From Sipunculus nudus (Eukaryota; Annelida; Sipuncula; Golfingiida; Sipunculidae), in contig CM049309.1 in assembly GCA_026874595.1 (NCBI GenBank), positions 74,386,426 to 74,450,425 on the forward strand: 64,000 nucleotides of DNA, read 5' to 3'. Every line of letters begins with the position of its first letter. The stretch's first letter is position 1. Below are positions 62,170-64,000 of this stretch, piece after piece. The position numbers and the translations under genes are program-made. Under the pieces are notes generated by a model. That model saw only the letters and a program-made list of their open reading frames with translations. It did no database searches and had not been told where the DNA came from.

Positions 62170-62480
62170 GAACCCCTCTATATATCAGTGTTGTAGTTTA
62201 AAATTATCATCTTTATTAAAGTGAGTCAGATTTTATTTTTGCTATGTTTTACTTTGTGCCTGCCCTGTAGTAATTGTAAAATTCCTCCATTTGTCAGTGA
62301 CAGTCACGATCTTTATAACAGTGTGTTAGATTTTATATTTGTTGTGTTTTACATTGTGCCTGCCCTGTAGTAATTGTAGAATTCCTCCATTTGTAAGTGA
62401 CACATCACATCTTGATAACAGTGTATTAGATTTTATATTTGCTGTGTTTTACATCATGATTGCCCTGCAGTAAGTAGGAA
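62170..62480 (+). repeat. 100-bp tandem repeat, about three units
   Basis: Units contain CCTCCATTTGTCAGTGACA, ATCTTTATAACAGTG, AGATTTTATATTTG and TGCCCTGTAGTAATTGTA. The word TTGTGCC/TCATGAT recurs at exactly 100-bp steps (62254, 62354, 62454). A related stretch, CCCTCCATGTATCAGTG.., lies at 61611-61660, so MITE insertion may have split the array. Confidence 0.85.
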
Positions 62481-62500
62481 TAGGCCATATATATTGATGT

Positions 62501-62889
62501 CAGGGCTCAACATTAAGAGTTGCCCATTTGCCCTGGGCAAGTAAAATATTTAGAAAATGTGGGTACTAGGTAGGGCAAACTAATGTAGCCTCTTACTTGC
62601 CTGACTATGCAAGTGGGTTCAGTACAAACCTTGACCTCATATTTCAATAAAATTCCAAAAATGATTTTCCCATTCAAACATATTGTAATATGTCTTTACC
62701 TAAATTACCAGTTTATTGTCTTATACACAATAAAACTGATAAACAATGATTTGGAGCACACTTTGCAACCTGGCCATAGTTATTGATTTTTGTTGGGTAA
62801 GTCCAATTCATGTAGGGCCAGTGTCAGTTGTCACTAGATGACACTTGCTTGAAGATGCAATCTCTTTATAAAGTTAATGTCAACCCCTG
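62501..62889. mobile_element. hAT-like MITE with CAGGG..ACATTAA ends, 389 bp
   Basis: Left CAGGGCTCAACATTAAG and right (inverted) CAGGGGTTGACATTAAC form a short TIR. The interior has GCCCTGGGCAAG and CTTGCC words. Flanks share GATGT next to each end, but a clean 8-bp duplication is not visible, so the superfamily is tentative. Confidence 0.55.
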
Positions 62890-63294
62890 GATGTTGTAGA
62901 ATACTGGTACTAAACATTCTATACTTCTATATCAGACTTTCAGGGTATTTGTGGGTCCCAGTAAGTAATGAGATTACCTGTAGATATTTTTATCAAGGTT
63001 TGAAAGTCATTTAAATTTTAATTTTGTCCTTCATTTCCTTGAAAATTAAAGGAAGGTTGGTACTTGTACATTGCAATTGGAAATCACATTGTACAAACTA
63101 AACTCTACAGCCAAGAGGAAAACCATGTTTGTATGAATAATATACTGTTAAATATACACGTGGCGCACAGCTATCTGCCTTATAGTCAGTTTAGAATGCC
63201 TTGCTTTTATTATCACTCTTAGTCATACAGTTAACACTGTTTGCTAGATGAGAGCTGCATGTATTGGATGATGAATGACTTTTTATTCCTTCAG

Positions 63295-63336
63295 CAAACA
63301 ATAGAAGATGATAAACAGGAGGCAGATGCACAAAAG
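63295..63336 (+). CDS. Exon 3 of the MGCGDSK gene, with GC donor or short terminal extension
   Basis: Fourteen codons (QTIEDDKQEADAQK) follow TTTATTCCTTCAG, phase 0, in the same charged composition as exons 1 and 2. The next bases are AAG|GCATGT: either a rare GC-AG intron donor, or the exon reads on for seven residues (ACYCMM..) to TAG at 63355-63357. The acidic Gln-rich composition and the AAG|GC context favour the GC donor. Remaining exons would lie beyond the window. Confidence 0.55.
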
Positions 63337-64000
63337 GCATGTTACTGTATGATGTAGAGAAATAAATGTTTACCTGTAGATTAGCACTTGGAAATATAAG
63401 TGCTTATGTAGTTTCATTTTATTCATTTTGCAATTTGAGATGATGAAAAAGCTCTTACAGAAATTTGCTTATCTTTTAGTTTATTTTGCATAATTTATAT
63501 AGATGAATCATATTCTATTTTTTCAATGATTTTTATTTTGCATAAATGTAGAAGCTGGATACTAGTTCTTGTCAATAATTTTAAAATGTTACGATAGCTG
63601 GTGTTGTGTGATGATGATTTGAATGTGTTTGGTGATAATGGTGACTTTGTGATGTTGCTTTTGTATGAATGTGTAGTGTGACCGTAGAAAAAGTGGTGTT
63701 AGCTGATTTGTGTGATAGCTTTCAAATTCTATTGCTGTAAACACTTGTCATGATGTCACTGTATTCCATTGCTATTCCACTGTAAGTAAATGTCAAAATT
63801 AATTAAGCATTGAAATATTTATTTTTGTCAGTTGGCTATTAATATGTTTAAATGAATTGAAATTGGTGCTATATATATTCACAAGAATGGTTATTACTGG
63901 ATTTAAATGAAAAAAAAAAAATAAATGTTCTTTTCCTAAAATGACAAATCCTGTCAACAGGAACTATTTTCATATAAGTTTTGCCATGTCAACAAATGTC
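63337..64000. other. Right edge, probably intron; nothing certain
   Basis: AT-rich. A possible acceptor, CTGTCAACAG, at 63960 is followed by a short open stretch to the window end, but its polypyrimidine tract is weak and I do not call it. Confidence 0.35.

Larger units (their letters stand above)
60908..63294 (+). other. Intron 2 of the MGCGDSK gene, loaded with transposons
   Basis: It holds three MITEs (61071-61605, 61663-62125, 62501-62889) and a 100-bp tandem repeat (about 62170-62480). Together they make up most of its left two-thirds. Confidence 0.5.

Noticed and set aside
1-64000. CRISPR array, bacterial operon or phage content
   Set aside because: No short regularly spaced identical repeats, no ribosome-binding-site-led gene strings; introns and animal-type transposons make the window eukaryotic.

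Overview
The window is animal nuclear DNA. It is AT-rich, with introns, TATA and CRE promoter motifs, many short DNA transposons, and no dense bacterial-style ORFs. The dispersed repeats carry runs of TGACCTTTGACCT and end in CAGTCAGCT..GCTAAAA. From memory these are typical of lophotrochozoans, so a mollusc, perhaps a bivalve, is my best guess, but the window alone does not prove it. Almost all ORFs of 60-135 codons look like chance or repeat-derived shadows.

Two genes can be supported, and they point away from each other. On the minus strand, the first coding exon (201-293, full exon 201-352) encodes the N-terminus of a type II single-pass membrane protein. This layout is typical of Golgi glycosyltransferases, but the family cannot be proven from 31 residues. 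Its 5' UTR must begin upstream at higher coordinates. A candidate first exon with a YY1-like motif and a strong donor lies near 51.47-51.6 kb, which would make most of 353-51462 one very large first intron. On the plus strand, three short phase-0 exons (59494-59598, 60836-60907, 63295-63336) encode a hydrophilic Q/N/K/E-rich protein that begins MGCGDSK, a likely N-myristoylation and palmitoylation signal. Upstream are a compact CCAAT-CRE-TATA promoter with a donor at 56672, and a second CRE-bearing candidate first exon ending at 58323.

The roughly 50 kb between the minus exon and the promoters is mostly unique AT-rich DNA holding repeat islands. (1) Elements at 6106-7689, 36488-38469 and 43268-45887 share a 288-bp internal tandem unit, subterminal GTATCCCCAGAC inverted repeats and a 3' hairpin. 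This architecture resembles Helentron-associated elements (HINEs). (2) Elements at 4143-4286, 14066-14851, 17399-18030, 28729-30026 and 35033-36241 share a different 3' hairpin followed by CTAAAA. (3) The elements at 27006-28156 and 35033-36241 share a 5' hairpin and a 280-bp unit with the palindrome GGTGGCGCCACC.

Cut-and-paste transposons with readable boundaries are also present. They are a pogo/Tigger-like TA-flanked element (19503-20788), a TA-flanked MITE nested in a HINE copy (6667-7121) with a relative at 61663-62125, a hAT-type MITE with an exact 8-bp duplication (52374-52767), a Mutator-like long-TIR element with an exact 9-bp duplication (54019-54566), a TA-flanked MITE carrying two CREs (61071-61605), and a CAGGG-ended hAT-like MITE (62501-62889). 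They cluster in the divergent intergenic region and in the introns of the plus-strand gene.
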